The notes under the pieces: generated by a model
The model's input: only the letters and a program-made list of their open reading frames with translations
Told to the model about the DNA's origin: nothing
Database searches by the model: none
DNA from: Rhodococcoides kyotonense
GTDB taxonomy: Bacteria; Actinomycetota; Actinomycetes; Mycobacteriales; Mycobacteriaceae
Assembly: GCF_900188125.1 (NCBI RefSeq)
Contig: NZ_FZOW01000012.1
Location: 62,001-126,000, forward strand
Length of the DNA stretch: 64,000 nt
Direction of reading: 5' to 3'
In this document: piece by piece, positions 23,934-33,737 of the stretch
How the letters are laid out: every line of letters begins with the position of its first letter
Position numbering within the stretch: the first letter of the stretch is position 1
Made by a program: the position numbers and the translations under genes

Positions 23934-24793
23934 CGTCGACGTTTCTCGCTCCGCTGGTGCACCCGGGACCGCAGGCGTCGGGACGTCTCGAATCGGTGCC
24001 CTGCAGATCTGTCGTCGAACGTGTGTCGTTGGAACCGGGGCTTCGGTTGATCGATGCCATCGACAGCCAATTAGACCGTCTCGGAATGGATTCCGCGCAG
24101 ATCGAGTTGCTGGGTGGGCCGCTTGCGCGGGTCTCCTACTGCATCCCCGATCTGTGTCACGACGGATCGCGTGCGGCGTGGTACAGCGACACGTACGAGG
24201 CCGTGGCTCCCGTGACGATCATCGGCGGGAGCGCAACCGTCGGGCGTCGTGACGGTGAACGGTTCATGCACTGTCACGCAGCATGGTTCGACGCGTACGG
24301 GCAGATGCGGGGTGGTCATCTGTGGCTGGACACGGTCGTCGGCGCAACTCCCGTCGAGGTCGTCGTGCACGCATTCGATTCGGTCGCGCTGACCAGCGGT
24401 GAAGACGAGGAGACATTGATGCCGGTGTTCACTCCCACTGCCGTGCACTCGGGGTCGGGATCGCGGACTGCGGTGATGACCCGGGTTCGTCCGGGGATGG
24501 AGATTCACGACGCGGTGCGCGAGGTGATGGGGAACGCCGGAATGCGTCGGGCATCGGTGCGGGGCAGTCTCGGAAGCCTGGTCGGCGCAACGCTTCTCCG
24601 TGACGGAGGGTTCGTGTCCGTCGACGGCCCGGCGACGGAAGTGGCCATAGCGGGTCACATCGATGCGGGCGCCGTTCATCTGTCGGCGCTGGTGATGGAC
24701 CGGCACGGTGAGGTGTTCGTCGGTGAACTCGCCGAGCGCGGAAATCTCGTCGCGGTGACGTTCGAACTTCTCGTCGAGGAGATCGCGTCGTGA
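23930..24793 (+). CDS. Tandem PPC (DUF296)-domain protein
   Basis: 287 residues made of two PPC/DUF296-like domains. Each opens with an EPG or RPG turn (VSLEPGLRLIDAI near 25; TRVRPGMEIHDAVREVM near 185). The first domain keeps the His cluster that binds metal in bacterial structures (MHCHAAW, then GQMRGGHLW); the second has lost most of it (VHLSAL, then GEVFVGEL). Plant PPC proteins bind DNA, but a position inside a catabolic operon, overlapping genes on both sides, suggests an enzymatic or metal-dependent role. The substrate is unknown. Confidence 0.72.
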   Translation: MTSTFLAPLVHPGPQASGRLESVPCRSVVERVSLEPGLRLIDAIDSQLDRLGMDSAQIELLGGPLARVSYCIPDLCHDGSRAAWYSDTYEAVAPVTIIGGSATVGRRDGERFMHCHAAWFDAYGQMRGGHLWLDTVVGATPVEVVVHAFDSVALTSGEDEETLMPVFTPTAVHSGSGSRTAVMTRVRPGMEIHDAVREVMGNAGMRRASVRGSLGSLVGATLLRDGGFVSVDGPATEVAIAGHIDAGAVHLSALVMDRHGEVFVGELAERGNLVAVTFELLVEEIAS

Positions 24794-25575
24794 CGGGGCG
24801 TCTGGCTGGGAAGGTCGCTCTCGTGTTCGGCGCTGGATCGAGTGGCACGGGTGTCGGCAACGGGCGTGCCGCTGCGATCTCGTTCGCTCGGGAAGGTGCA
24901 CTGGTCGCTGCGATCGACCGCAGCTGCGAAGAAGCCGAACTGACGGCGAAGCAGATCCGTGACGAAGGCGGCGAGGCAGTAGCTTTCGCTGCCGACATCA
25001 CCGAGGAACGCGAGGTCGAGACGGCCATTGCGTCGGCCACGGATCTTGTGGGTTCGCCATCCGTGCTGCACAACAACGTGGGTGTCACCACCGTCGGTGA
25101 CATCACCGACCTCGAACGGTCGACGTGGGACGCCGCGCTCGCGATCAATCTCACCGGCGTCTTCTTGACGTGCAAACACACGCTTCCCTTGATGCTCGAG
25201 GCCGGTGGTGGTTCGATCGTGAACGTGTCTTCCACCGCAAGCATCCGCTACACCGGATTCAATTACCCCAGTTACTCGGCGACGAAGGCGGCGGTCAATC
25301 AACTGACCGTCGCACTGGCTCTCGAGTACGCCGACCGCGGAATACGCGTCAACGCAGTCCTTCCCGGGCTGATCGACACACCCCTTGTCGCAGGTCAGCT
25401 CGGTGGTTCGGATCCGGAGACGATTGCAGCTCGGCACGCCGCCAGCCCGACGGGGCGGATGGGCTCGCCGTGGGATGTGGCTGCAGCAGCAGTGTTTCTG
25501 GCGTCCGACGAGGCCGCCTACATCAACGGGGTCTGCCTCCCTGTCGACGGCGGGCTGGCGGTGCGAGCGCTGTGA
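24790..25575 (+). CDS. Short-chain dehydrogenase/reductase
   Basis: 261 residues with the SDR nucleotide-binding glycines (VFGAGSSGTGVGNGR), the NNVG motif, catalytic Ser (NVSSTAS) and YSATK. It begins at a GTG overlapping the PPC gene stop and is followed by an overlapping FAD oxidase. It probably oxidises a hydroxyacyl or alcohol intermediate in the same pathway as the thiolase and ligase. Confidence 0.9.
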   Translation: MTGRLAGKVALVFGAGSSGTGVGNGRAAAISFAREGALVAAIDRSCEEAELTAKQIRDEGGEAVAFAADITEEREVETAIASATDLVGSPSVLHNNVGVTTVGDITDLERSTWDAALAINLTGVFLTCKHTLPLMLEAGGGSIVNVSSTASIRYTGFNYPSYSATKAAVNQLTVALALEYADRGIRVNAVLPGLIDTPLVAGQLGGSDPETIAARHAASPTGRMGSPWDVAAAAVFLASDEAAYINGVCLPVDGGLAVRAL

Positions 25576-26948
25576 CCGATGTACTGACGTTTCTCGACGC
25601 CCTCCCGCAGGAGATCGTCATCACCGATCCCGACATCGTCGCGTCGTACTCGCGTGATCAGTCCAGGTTCACCGACAGTGCCGTTCCGGCGGCGGTGTTG
25701 GCTCCGCGAACCACAGCGGAGGTGTCCGCGTGTATGGCAGCGGCGCAGCGAGATTCGGTTGTCGTGATACCGCGCGGTGCCGGGAGCGGTCTGAGTGGCG
25801 CGGCCAACGCGTCAGCAGGGTCCGTCGTATTGAGCCTGCATCGCATGACCGCGATCCGCGAGATCGATCCGGTGAATCGGCTGGCCGTCGTCGAGCCGGG
25901 TGTTGTGACTGCCGATCTGCGTGCTCGCGCCGCGGCCGAGGGACTGTTCTACCCACCGGACCCCGGAAGCGTGGCGTTCAGTACGGTCGGCGGCAACGTG
26001 GCCACCAACGCAGGTGGTATGTGCTGTGTGAAGTACGGTGTCACAGGTGATTTCGTGCTCGGACTCGAGGTCGTTCTTGCGGACGGCAGAATCATGCGGA
26101 CCGGTCGTCGCACGGTCAAGGGCGTCGCGGGCTACGATCTGACGCACTTGCTCGTCGGCTCCGAGGGCACGCTCGGTGTCATCACCGAGATCACCGTCAG
26201 GCTCTTGCCTGCGCCTCGGGAGGCGCACACCCTCGTCGCGTCGTTCCCCACGTTGGAGAGCGCGGGCCTCGCGGTATCGGAGATCGCTGCATCCGGATCG
26301 ACACCCTCGATGCTCGAGATCCTCGACCGCACCACGGTCCAGGCCGTCGACCGCATGACCAAGATGGGGATCGGTGAGGACACGGCTGCGCTGGTCCTCG
26401 TCCAGAGTGACGACGTCGATGCCGCATCCGTGCTGGCCGGGATCGAGGCGGTGTGCAGCGGCGTCGGAGCTGTGGAGGTCGTCGTGAGCTCGGATCCGAC
26501 CGAGGCCGCACTGCTTCTCGAGGCACGACGGTCGGCCCTTCGCGCGCTCGAGGCGCTGGGGGACTGGCTCCTCGACGACGTCGCCGTGCCGCGATCTCGC
26601 ATCACCGATCTGATCGCGTTCGTCGAAAGTACGGCTGCCGAGCTGGGACTCATCATCGGCGTCTTCGGGCACGCAGGTGACGGCAACCTGCACCCGACGA
26701 TCATCTACGACGAATCCGACGAGTCGAGCAAGGCAGCGGCTGTGGCGGCATTCGACGCCATCACCCGGCGGGCGCTGGAACTCGGCGGAACCATCACCGG
26801 TGAACACGGCGTCGGGCGGCTGAAGTCGAGCTGGCTCGCGGTGGAGCACGACGAGACGTCGATGTCCGTTCAACGGGCGGTCAAGGCCGCTCTGGATCCG
26901 GCGGGAATTCTGAATCCGGGGGTGGGCGGCTTCGCCGCACGTGCATAG
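25572..26948 (+). CDS. FAD-linked oxidase (GlcD/D-lactate dehydrogenase type)
   Basis: 458 residues of the vanillyl-alcohol-oxidase fold. The FAD-binding region includes PRGAGSGLSGAANAS, PPDPGSVAFSTVGGNVATNA and LLVGSEGTLGVITE. The C-terminal substrate domain has GHAGDGNLHP and GEHGVGRLK, as in glycolate and D-2-hydroxyacid dehydrogenases. The GTG overlaps the SDR stop. It oxidises a 2-hydroxy acid to a 2-keto acid; the specific acid is unknown. Its TAG stop lies within palindrome B2. Confidence 0.9.
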   Translation: MTDVLTFLDALPQEIVITDPDIVASYSRDQSRFTDSAVPAAVLAPRTTAEVSACMAAAQRDSVVVIPRGAGSGLSGAANASAGSVVLSLHRMTAIREIDPVNRLAVVEPGVVTADLRARAAAEGLFYPPDPGSVAFSTVGGNVATNAGGMCCVKYGVTGDFVLGLEVVLADGRIMRTGRRTVKGVAGYDLTHLLVGSEGTLGVITEITVRLLPAPREAHTLVASFPTLESAGLAVSEIAASGSTPSMLEILDRTTVQAVDRMTKMGIGEDTAALVLVQSDDVDAASVLAGIEAVCSGVGAVEVVVSSDPTEAALLLEARRSALRALEALGDWLLDDVAVPRSRITDLIAFVESTAAELGLIIGVFGHAGDGNLHPTIIYDESDESSKAAAVAAFDAITRRALELGGTITGEHGVGRLKSSWLAVEHDETSMSVQRAVKAALDPAGILNPGVGGFAARA

Positions 26949-26980
26949 AAATACATAGCGGGCTATGTATTTTCGTGCAC
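26941..26980. terminator. Palindrome family B, copy 2
   Basis: Arms 26941-26959 and 26962-26980 (GTGCATAGAAATACATAGC against GCTATGTATTTTCGTGCAC) with 2 mismatches. It contains the stop codon of the FAD oxidase and marks the left boundary of the retron cassette. Confidence 0.6.
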
Positions 26981-26998
26981 ATGGCATATTGGTAACCA

Positions 26999-27158
26999 TG
27001 CAGCGGCGCACGGGCGAGAGTTGGTCCGCGCGACCAGTCTCAGGGGTAACCCCTGGGTACGAGAGAAGAACCGGTCACTGCGTCCGACGCCGCTCTGCAC
27101 GCTCCGCGTGCTTGACGGCGCCGAGTACGAAAGATTCAGGTCGCCCGTCGCCGCTGCA
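26999..27158 (+). ncRNA. Predicted retron msr-msd RNA with a1/a2 repeats
   Basis: A long inverted repeat frames this region: a1 26999-27017 and a2 27141-27158 pair perfectly (GCAGCGGCG and ACGGGCGA against TCGCCCGT and CGCCGCTGC) except for one bulged C at 27009. Inside are a small hairpin TGGTC/GACCA (27022-27036), a perfect hairpin CAGGGG-TAA-CCCCTG (27041-27055) and a longer stem with GCACGC-TCC-GCGTGC at its tip (27097-27111) over GACGCCG/CGGCGCC (27086-27092, 27116-27122). The RNA ends 15 bases before the reverse transcriptase start. This is the classic retron layout: a1/a2 stem, msr hairpins, msd stem, RT. The branching guanosine cannot be assigned with confidence. Confidence 0.7.
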
Positions 27159-27173
27159 CCTCGGACGTGAACT

Positions 27174-28449
27174 GTGAACCCGCGGCAGTACAGCTCGATG
27201 ATGGCTTCCGTGCTCGCGCAGCTCGCCGCTGAGGTCCCGTGGACCCGCGACCGCCTCGACGAAGCGTTCACACCGGTGCTGGGGGAGAAGGCGTCGCGAC
27301 TCGCCGACCGGCTGATCGATCTCTACCCGTCGCCACCGTTCGACGAGCAATCCCTGTTCGTGCTCATCGCGGAACTGCCACGACTTCCTGAGCGGAGTTC
27401 CGACGAGCCCGAACGTCGACGGTCCGGCCCGAAACCGTGGCGCTTCGACGTCCCGCGCTATTTCTCGACGGGTGATCTCGCGGAATCATTGAACCTGACG
27501 ATCGGGGAAATCGAATGGTTCGCCGACGCGCAACAACGGCTCCTGTTGTCAGCCCAACCGCTCAAGCACTACCGCGTCACGCCTGTTCCGAAGCGGTCCG
27601 GGGCGCGTCTGCTCGAGATCCCGAAACCCCGCTTGCGCGAGATCCAACGAAAGATCCTGCGGCGCATACTCGATCAGGTGCCGCCGCATGGCGCAGCGCA
27701 CGGATTCGTCGCCGGTCGCAGTCCGCGGACTTTCGGAATTCCGCATGCCGGCCGCGCGATCGTGATCTCGGCCGACCTGAAGAATTTCTTCCCGTCGATC
27801 GGAATCGACAGGGTGGTAGCGATTTTCCGACACCCTGGGCTATCCGCGGTCGGTGTCCTGGAATCTCGCATACCTGTGCACGACGAGCACGCCGGCGGCG
27901 CAACTGGGTGGGCTGCCGTACGAGACGACGTCGCTCCTGCGTACCAGGCACCTGCCGCAAGGTGCGCCGACGTCACCCGCGCTGGCGAACCTGGCGGCGC
28001 GAAGGCTGGACATCAGGCTCACGGGTCTCGCACGTTCGATGGACATGCGCTACACCAGATACGCCGACGATCTGGCGTTCTCCGGCGCCTGCGACGTCGA
28101 CAAGGTGCTGTGGGTGGTCTGGCAGATCGTGCGTGACGAGGGATTCTCGCTGAACCCGACCAAAACCCGTGTCCGACGCGCACACAAGCGCCAGCAGCTG
28201 ACGGGTCTCGTCGTCAACGACTGGCCCGCCGTGCCTCGCAAGGAGTACGACGAATTGCGTGCCATCCTGCACAACTGTGCCAGGACCGGGCCGGAGGAGC
28301 AGAACTGCAACGGACACAACGACTTTCGCGCTCACCTGTACGGGCGCATCGCACGCGTCGGCGAGACGAGCGAAGCACGGCGCCGGAAACTACTCGACTT
28401 GGCGGAACGGGTGTTCGGTGGCTCCGCCCACGTGCACGAAAATACATAA
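27174..28449 (+). pseudogene. Retron-type reverse transcriptase, interrupted by one +1 frameshift
   Basis: Two consecutive frames together make one reverse transcriptase of about 424 residues. The first (GTG 27174) carries the N-terminal region, the template-binding part (VPPHGAAHGFVAGRS) and ADLKNFFPSI. The second, continuing from about 27832, carries LGYPRSVSWNLAYLC, LPQGAPTSPALANLAARRLD, the catalytic YADD (from 28060) and the retron-specific VTG-type motif LTGLVVN (from 28198). One extra base between about 27823 and 27832 (a T4 run, or the C at 27831) breaks the frame. This could be a real inactivating indel, a sequencing error or recoding; no classic slippery site is visible. The last residues are encoded by palindrome B3. 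No separate effector gene adjoins it. Confidence 0.8.
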
Positions 28450-28471
28450 CCTGCTATGTAGTTTCGTGCAC
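28431..28471. terminator. Palindrome family B, copy 3
   Basis: Arms 28431-28448 and 28455-28471 (GTGCACGAAAATACATA against TATGTAGTTTCGTGCAC), 1 mismatch. It contains the reverse transcriptase stop codon and lies between convergent genes. Confidence 0.6.
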
Positions 28472-28479
28472 ATGCGACG

Positions 28480-29846
28480 TCAGTCGCCGACCCGGCGCGG
28501 GGTATCCGGCGATACCGGGAGGCAGGCGAACACCAGGCAGCCGGGAGGGGCGTCGGACACAGGGGGTGAGACGGGGCCGGGTGGGTGTGGAGCGTCGGGA
28601 CCGAGCCCCAGTGTGCCGAGAAGGATGTTGGGGTCGTAGAAGCTGTCGACGTTGATGTTCGTGTTGAAGCTCGGCTCGTAGGGCTGTGCCGGCAGATCTT
28701 CTCCAGGAAGTGCTTCCGCCAATGCGTTGAAGAAGTTGGTGTACAACTCGCTGTTGGTACTGGCGCTGAGCACTGTCGACAAGTCCGGCGACACGTCGCC
28801 GAGCACGCCGTTCCACGTCACCTGGATCCCTAGGCTCGGGATGATGAAGTTGTTCTGCTGCAGGAACCCGACCATGGCGTAGGCGTCGTCGGGCATTCCG
28901 GCCAGCAGAGGTGCGTCGAGAGTTTGCTGCGACGGGAAGCTCGGGCCGATGCACGGAGTTCTGTTGAGCCAGAACAAGAATCCGTAACAGGTGTTGGCTT
29001 CGGACGGAGTGCGCAGTTGGCTGATGTAGGCGTCGGAGACTATCCGACGCCCGTTCCACTGCCCGTTCGAAGACATGAGCATCCCAACCGCGCGAAGTCG
29101 TTCGGCGGCAGATACAACAACGCGAATCCGAACGTGTGACCCGTTCGGTCGCGAGCCCAGTAGTAGTCGTTCGCTGCAATCCCGATGGGGTCGAACAACT
29201 CTCGCTGCGCGAACACCTGAAGATCCTCGCCGACGGCATTCTGAATCACGTAGGCGAGCAGATCGGGTCCGAGTTGCGAGTACTGGAATTCGCCGGGCCG
29301 TGTGAACGGCAGTTGAAGCGCCTGGCCGGGTGCGTCGACGGCGAGGCCCAGGCCGCTGGTCAGTCCCTCCGCAACGATGCCCTGATCCAGTCCCGAACTT
29401 TGAGTGAGCAGACTGCGCACCGTGATCGCGCGATGTGCGTCGTCTCCTTCGCCTGCGGGCAGGTAGCGACCGATCGGGGCGTCGACGTCGAGACGTCCCT
29501 GCGTCACCGCCACACCAGCGAGCATCGAGACGACGCTCTTGGTCGAACTCCACAGATGCCACGGGGTGTTGCCCGTGACGTCGTTGAACGGCCCGGAGCC
29601 GACGAGGCAGTTGTTGCGGAAGATCTGGACGTTCGTACGAAGCCGCGACGACGCGAAATCGACCGCACGCTGTGTGGCAGCGGTGTCCATCGCGACTTCG
29701 CTGGGGGTCGCGCGTTCGAAACCGGCCGCGGCGGCCGTCGGCGCTGCACAGGATCGAACAGTGGGTTCCGCCCTGGCGGGCGCGGCCGATAACGTCAAGA
29801 CCAGCCCTGCAGCCAGCATCCATCCGATCCCGCGGCGAACTCTCAC
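28480..29846 (-). pseudogene. Secreted serine hydrolase (class C beta-lactamase family), frameshifted
   Basis: The gene starts at an ATG at 29846 with a Sec signal peptide (cleavage near SAAPARA-EP) and continues through the SxxK motif SSTK (in WSSTKSVVS) and YSQLGPDLLAYVI. The frame is lost near 29083-29085, where a CCC run (GGG on the coding strand) is one base short of what LGMLM would need. It resumes in another frame with MLMSSNGQWNGRR and ends in a Pro-rich tail. Restored length is about 455 residues, normal for a penicillin-binding or esterase-like family member. A homopolymer sequencing error is as likely as true inactivation. Confidence 0.72.
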
Positions 29847-29967
29847 GTCCCACCCCTATGGCTCAGCTCACATTGTGGCCATCAAGGTCTAGCACAGGGT
29901 GTCGCCTCTTGACCCCCATACCGAGTGAGGCGGACACTCGTCGTCACCGAGAGAAGGAGCGCGCGTC

Positions 29968-30441
29968 GTGATCATCGTCGAAACGAAATCGCTGCCGTCG
30001 CAACGCGTGGCTCTGATCAGTGATTTCGTCCCTGGAATGGGAAACGAGAACATAGGCCCCGTGATCGGACCGATGTACGCCACTCTCGCGCAGCGACTGG
30101 AGGCGGCGGGAATTGGATTCGGATCGGCCGTCGCTGTGTACGAGGCTCGGGGTGACGCTGGTGTTCAGGTGGACGCGGCGTTCCAGGTCGAGTCGGACGT
30201 CACGGCGGGAGAAGGCTTCGACGTCGTCGAGCTCCCCGCAGTGGACCTGACGGCGACGACGGTTCATCGCGGCTCGATGGCGACGATCGGCGAGACCTGG
30301 GAGGCGCTGATGGCGTGGGTCGTCGAGCATGGGTACGAGCCGGCGGGAGTGTGTCGGGAGTTCTATCTGGTCTCCGAGACGGAGTCTCAGGACGAGTGGG
30401 TCACCGAGCTGCAGCAACCCATCATGAGGGAAGCCGCGTAG
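29968..30441 (+). CDS. GyrI-like small-molecule-binding domain protein
   Basis: 157 residues that look like a stand-alone effector-binding domain of the GyrI/BacI type: an alternating beta pattern, IGPVIGPMYATLAQRL near the start, and the closing WVVEHGYEPAGVCREFYL. Such domains bind drugs or metabolites, either alone or at the end of MerR/AraC regulators; no DNA-binding domain is present here. A GTG start has GGAG 11 bases upstream. Family assignment is by pattern only. Confidence 0.6.
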   Translation: MIIVETKSLPSQRVALISDFVPGMGNENIGPVIGPMYATLAQRLEAAGIGFGSAVAVYEARGDAGVQVDAAFQVESDVTAGEGFDVVELPAVDLTATTVHRGSMATIGETWEALMAWVVEHGYEPAGVCREFYLVSETESQDEWVTELQQPIMREAA

Positions 30442-30442
30442 C

Positions 30443-30625
30443 TCAGGAGGCCCGTCTCAGTTCGATGTGCTCGGCGCACTGGCATCCACCGGTGATCTCC
30501 TCGCACTCCAGGACGAGAACGTGGCGGACGTATTCGAGGTCGACGCAGTCGGGGTCGGTGCATTCCGCGTCGCCGACGGCATGGATGACGAGCGTTCCCT
30601 CACAGATGTCTGCGATGTCGTGCAT
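30443..30625 (-). CDS. Small Cys-rich protein of unknown function
   Basis: 60 residues preceded by a strong ribosome binding site (AAAGGAG, 5 bases before the ATG), which supports it as a real gene. It has five cysteines (CEGT, CTDPDC, CQCAEH counting separately CEEITGG) and a terminal His, and is acidic. The spacing could bind a metal ion, but no known zinc-ribbon pattern fits exactly. It ends 1 base from the convergent GyrI-like gene. Confidence 0.65.
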   Translation of the reverse strand: MHDIADICEGTLVIHAVGDAECTDPDCVDLEYVRHVLVLECEEITGGCQCAEHIELRRAS

Positions 30626-30712
30626 GGAGACTCCTTTCGTGTCTCCTCTTTCCTATCACCGGGCACCGACAAGTCCGGGAGAACAGATGCGTGTTCGGGT
30701 GTGCGCCGAGCT

Positions 30713-30756
30713 CGAGGTTGTGCACCGTATCCGGCTGAATTCCGCGCACAACCTCG
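30713..30756 (-). terminator. Hairpin downstream of TetR gene
   Basis: Perfect 11-base arms CGAGGTTGTGC (30713-30723) and GCACAACCTCG (30746-30756), starting 11 bases past the TetR stop on the minus strand. Probably the terminator of that gene. Confidence 0.5.
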
Positions 30757-30767
30757 ATGTCGCCGGG

Positions 30768-32271
<1,504 letters not shown>

Positions 32272-32272
32272 T

Positions 32273-33325
32273 TCAGGGAATTATTCGCCGACGCCGCAGA
32301 TCCGAGAAGATGTCCACGAACATCTTCTCGGTCTCGACGTATCGATGAAAACCGAATCTTCGAGCCTTGGACGAGTCGGCGAAGAAGTCGTAGTCCCAGC
32401 CGAACACGAAGTCGCCGAACGGCCACGCGGCGACATCGGAGTACGGGGTGGGTTGCAGATCGTATTTGTCGACCATGGATGTCCACAGCGGTTCCTTGTC
32501 GGACATGGTCTCGGTCAACGACATTCTCAGTGGATCCGCGACCTCGAGGTCGAAGAACCGAGCGATACTGGGCCACATGGTTTCCCAGCGGAACAGATCC
32601 CCGTTGGTGATGTTGAAGGCGTTGTTCGCGCACTCGTCGGTCGTCGCCGCCCACACCGTTGCTTCGGCGAGGAGGTCGGCGTCGGTCATCTCGAGGAGTG
32701 ACGAGAAGGCGCCTTGCTTGCCCGGAAATCTCAAGGGCACGTTCATTTCTCGGGACATCGACGCGTAGACCGCGATCACGGTCGCCAGGTTCATCGGATT
32801 GCCGATGCCGAAACCGCACACGACGGAGGGACGCATGGCCGTCCAGTTCCACTTCGCACGGGCAGAGCGCGATTCGACGAACTGTTGCTGTTCGGTGTTG
32901 AACTCCGCGGACAGGAACCCTGGGCTGTCCTCGCGTGCGGGTGTCCTGAACGGCCCGAGATGTGCGCCGTAGACCTTGTAGCCCTGCATGAGGCTGACGT
33001 GGCGAAGATCCTGTGCAACGGGTTCGATTGCGTCGATGACGTTTTCGAGCATCTGCATGTTCGGTTGTACCAGTTCTGCCCATGTCGGACGGTCCTGATA
33101 TGCGGCGTAGAAGATGTGCGTGACGTCGTGCAGCGTGCGTAACGCAGAGATGGCGTCGTCGCGGTCGAGTAGGTCGACGGCGATGTGATGGACGCCGTCG
33201 GTCGACTCTCCTCCTCTCCGAGACAGTGCGTGAATCGTCCACTCGCCCGTCGATTTCAGGTGACGGATGAGGTTCCCGCCGATGACTCCGTGTGCGCCGA
33301 CGACCAACGCAACTCTGTCCTCCAT
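32273..33325 (-). CDS. PRISE-type NAD(P)-dependent reductase (5-beta-reductase/iridoid synthase-like SDR)
   Basis: 350 residues, extended SDR. The nucleotide-binding motif is GAHGVIGGNL. The segment SLMQGYKVYGAHLGPFRTPA carries the unusual GxKxY active-site pattern of the progesterone 5-beta-reductase family in place of the usual YxxxK. These enzymes reduce activated C=C bonds of enones. A strong AGGAGG lies 5 bases before the ATG at 33325. It is divergent from an ArsR regulator with operator-like sequences between them. The substrate is unknown. Confidence 0.85.
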   Translation of the reverse strand: MEDRVALVVGAHGVIGGNLIRHLKSTGEWTIHALSRRGGESTDGVHHIAVDLLDRDDAISALRTLHDVTHIFYAAYQDRPTWAELVQPNMQMLENVIDAIEPVAQDLRHVSLMQGYKVYGAHLGPFRTPAREDSPGFLSAEFNTEQQQFVESRSARAKWNWTAMRPSVVCGFGIGNPMNLATVIAVYASMSREMNVPLRFPGKQGAFSSLLEMTDADLLAEATVWAATTDECANNAFNITNGDLFRWETMWPSIARFFDLEVADPLRMSLTETMSDKEPLWTSMVDKYDLQPTPYSDVAAWPFGDFVFGWDYDFFADSSKARRFGFHRYVETEKMFVDIFSDLRRRRIIP

Positions 33326-33343
33326 GTGTCCTCCTGTATCGGC

Positions 33344-33396
33344 ATATCGCAAATTTACGATGCCATTGAACCATGGGCATCGGGAAATTGCGATAT
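33344..33396. promoter_or_regulatory. ArsR operator pair in divergent promoter
   Basis: ATATCGCAAATTT (33344-33356) and AAATTGCGATAT (33385-33396) are near-perfect reverse complements. The first continues into the palindrome-like ATCGCAAATTTACGAT. They lie just upstream of the PRISE gene and the ArsR gene. Confidence 0.5.
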
Positions 33397-33413
33397 TGCG
33401 GTACCATCGCTGG

Positions 33414-33728
33414 GTGATTGCCGACGACGTGGACTTACTGGCCGCCCAGTTCAAAGCGCTGTCCAACCCGACGCGCGTCGCGATCCTCCGGTGGCTCAAG
33501 GACCCGTCGGACTTTCCTCCTCAACTCGAGCCCGCCGAAGACGTGGGCGTGTGCCTCAAGCACATTCAGGCACGGGCGGGAGTGTCGCAGTCGACGGCAT
33601 CGCAGTACATGGCGACGCTGCAGCAGGCGGGCCTGGTGACCAGCACACGCGTCGGACAGTGGACGCACTACAAGCGCAACGAGGACCGGATTCGACAGTT
33701 GGGTCACGACGTGCTCGGCGAACTGTAG
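33414..33728 (+). CDS. ArsR-family transcriptional regulator
   Basis: 104 residues: LLAAQFKALSNPTRVAILRW, then recognition helix VSQSTASQYMATLQQAGLVT and a wing. No Cys cluster typical of metal-sensing members is seen, apart from one Cys in VGVCLKH, so it may respond to a redox signal or an organic ligand. The GTG at 33414 begins just after the operator pair. It probably represses itself and the divergent reductase. Confidence 0.86.
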   Translation: MIADDVDLLAAQFKALSNPTRVAILRWLKDPSDFPPQLEPAEDVGVCLKHIQARAGVSQSTASQYMATLQQAGLVTSTRVGQWTHYKRNEDRIRQLGHDVLGEL

Positions 33729-33737
33729 GGTTCAGCT

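Noticed and set aside
27820..27835. Programmed +1 frameshift in the reverse transcriptase
   Set aside because: No known slippery codon-stop context or stimulatory element is visible; an indel or sequencing error is simpler. It cannot be excluded by sequence alone.
28480..29853. A single 457-codon Arg-rich protein in the serine hydrolase region
   Set aside because: Its first half is out of frame with the real gene, which begins with a signal peptide at 29846; only the second half is genuine.
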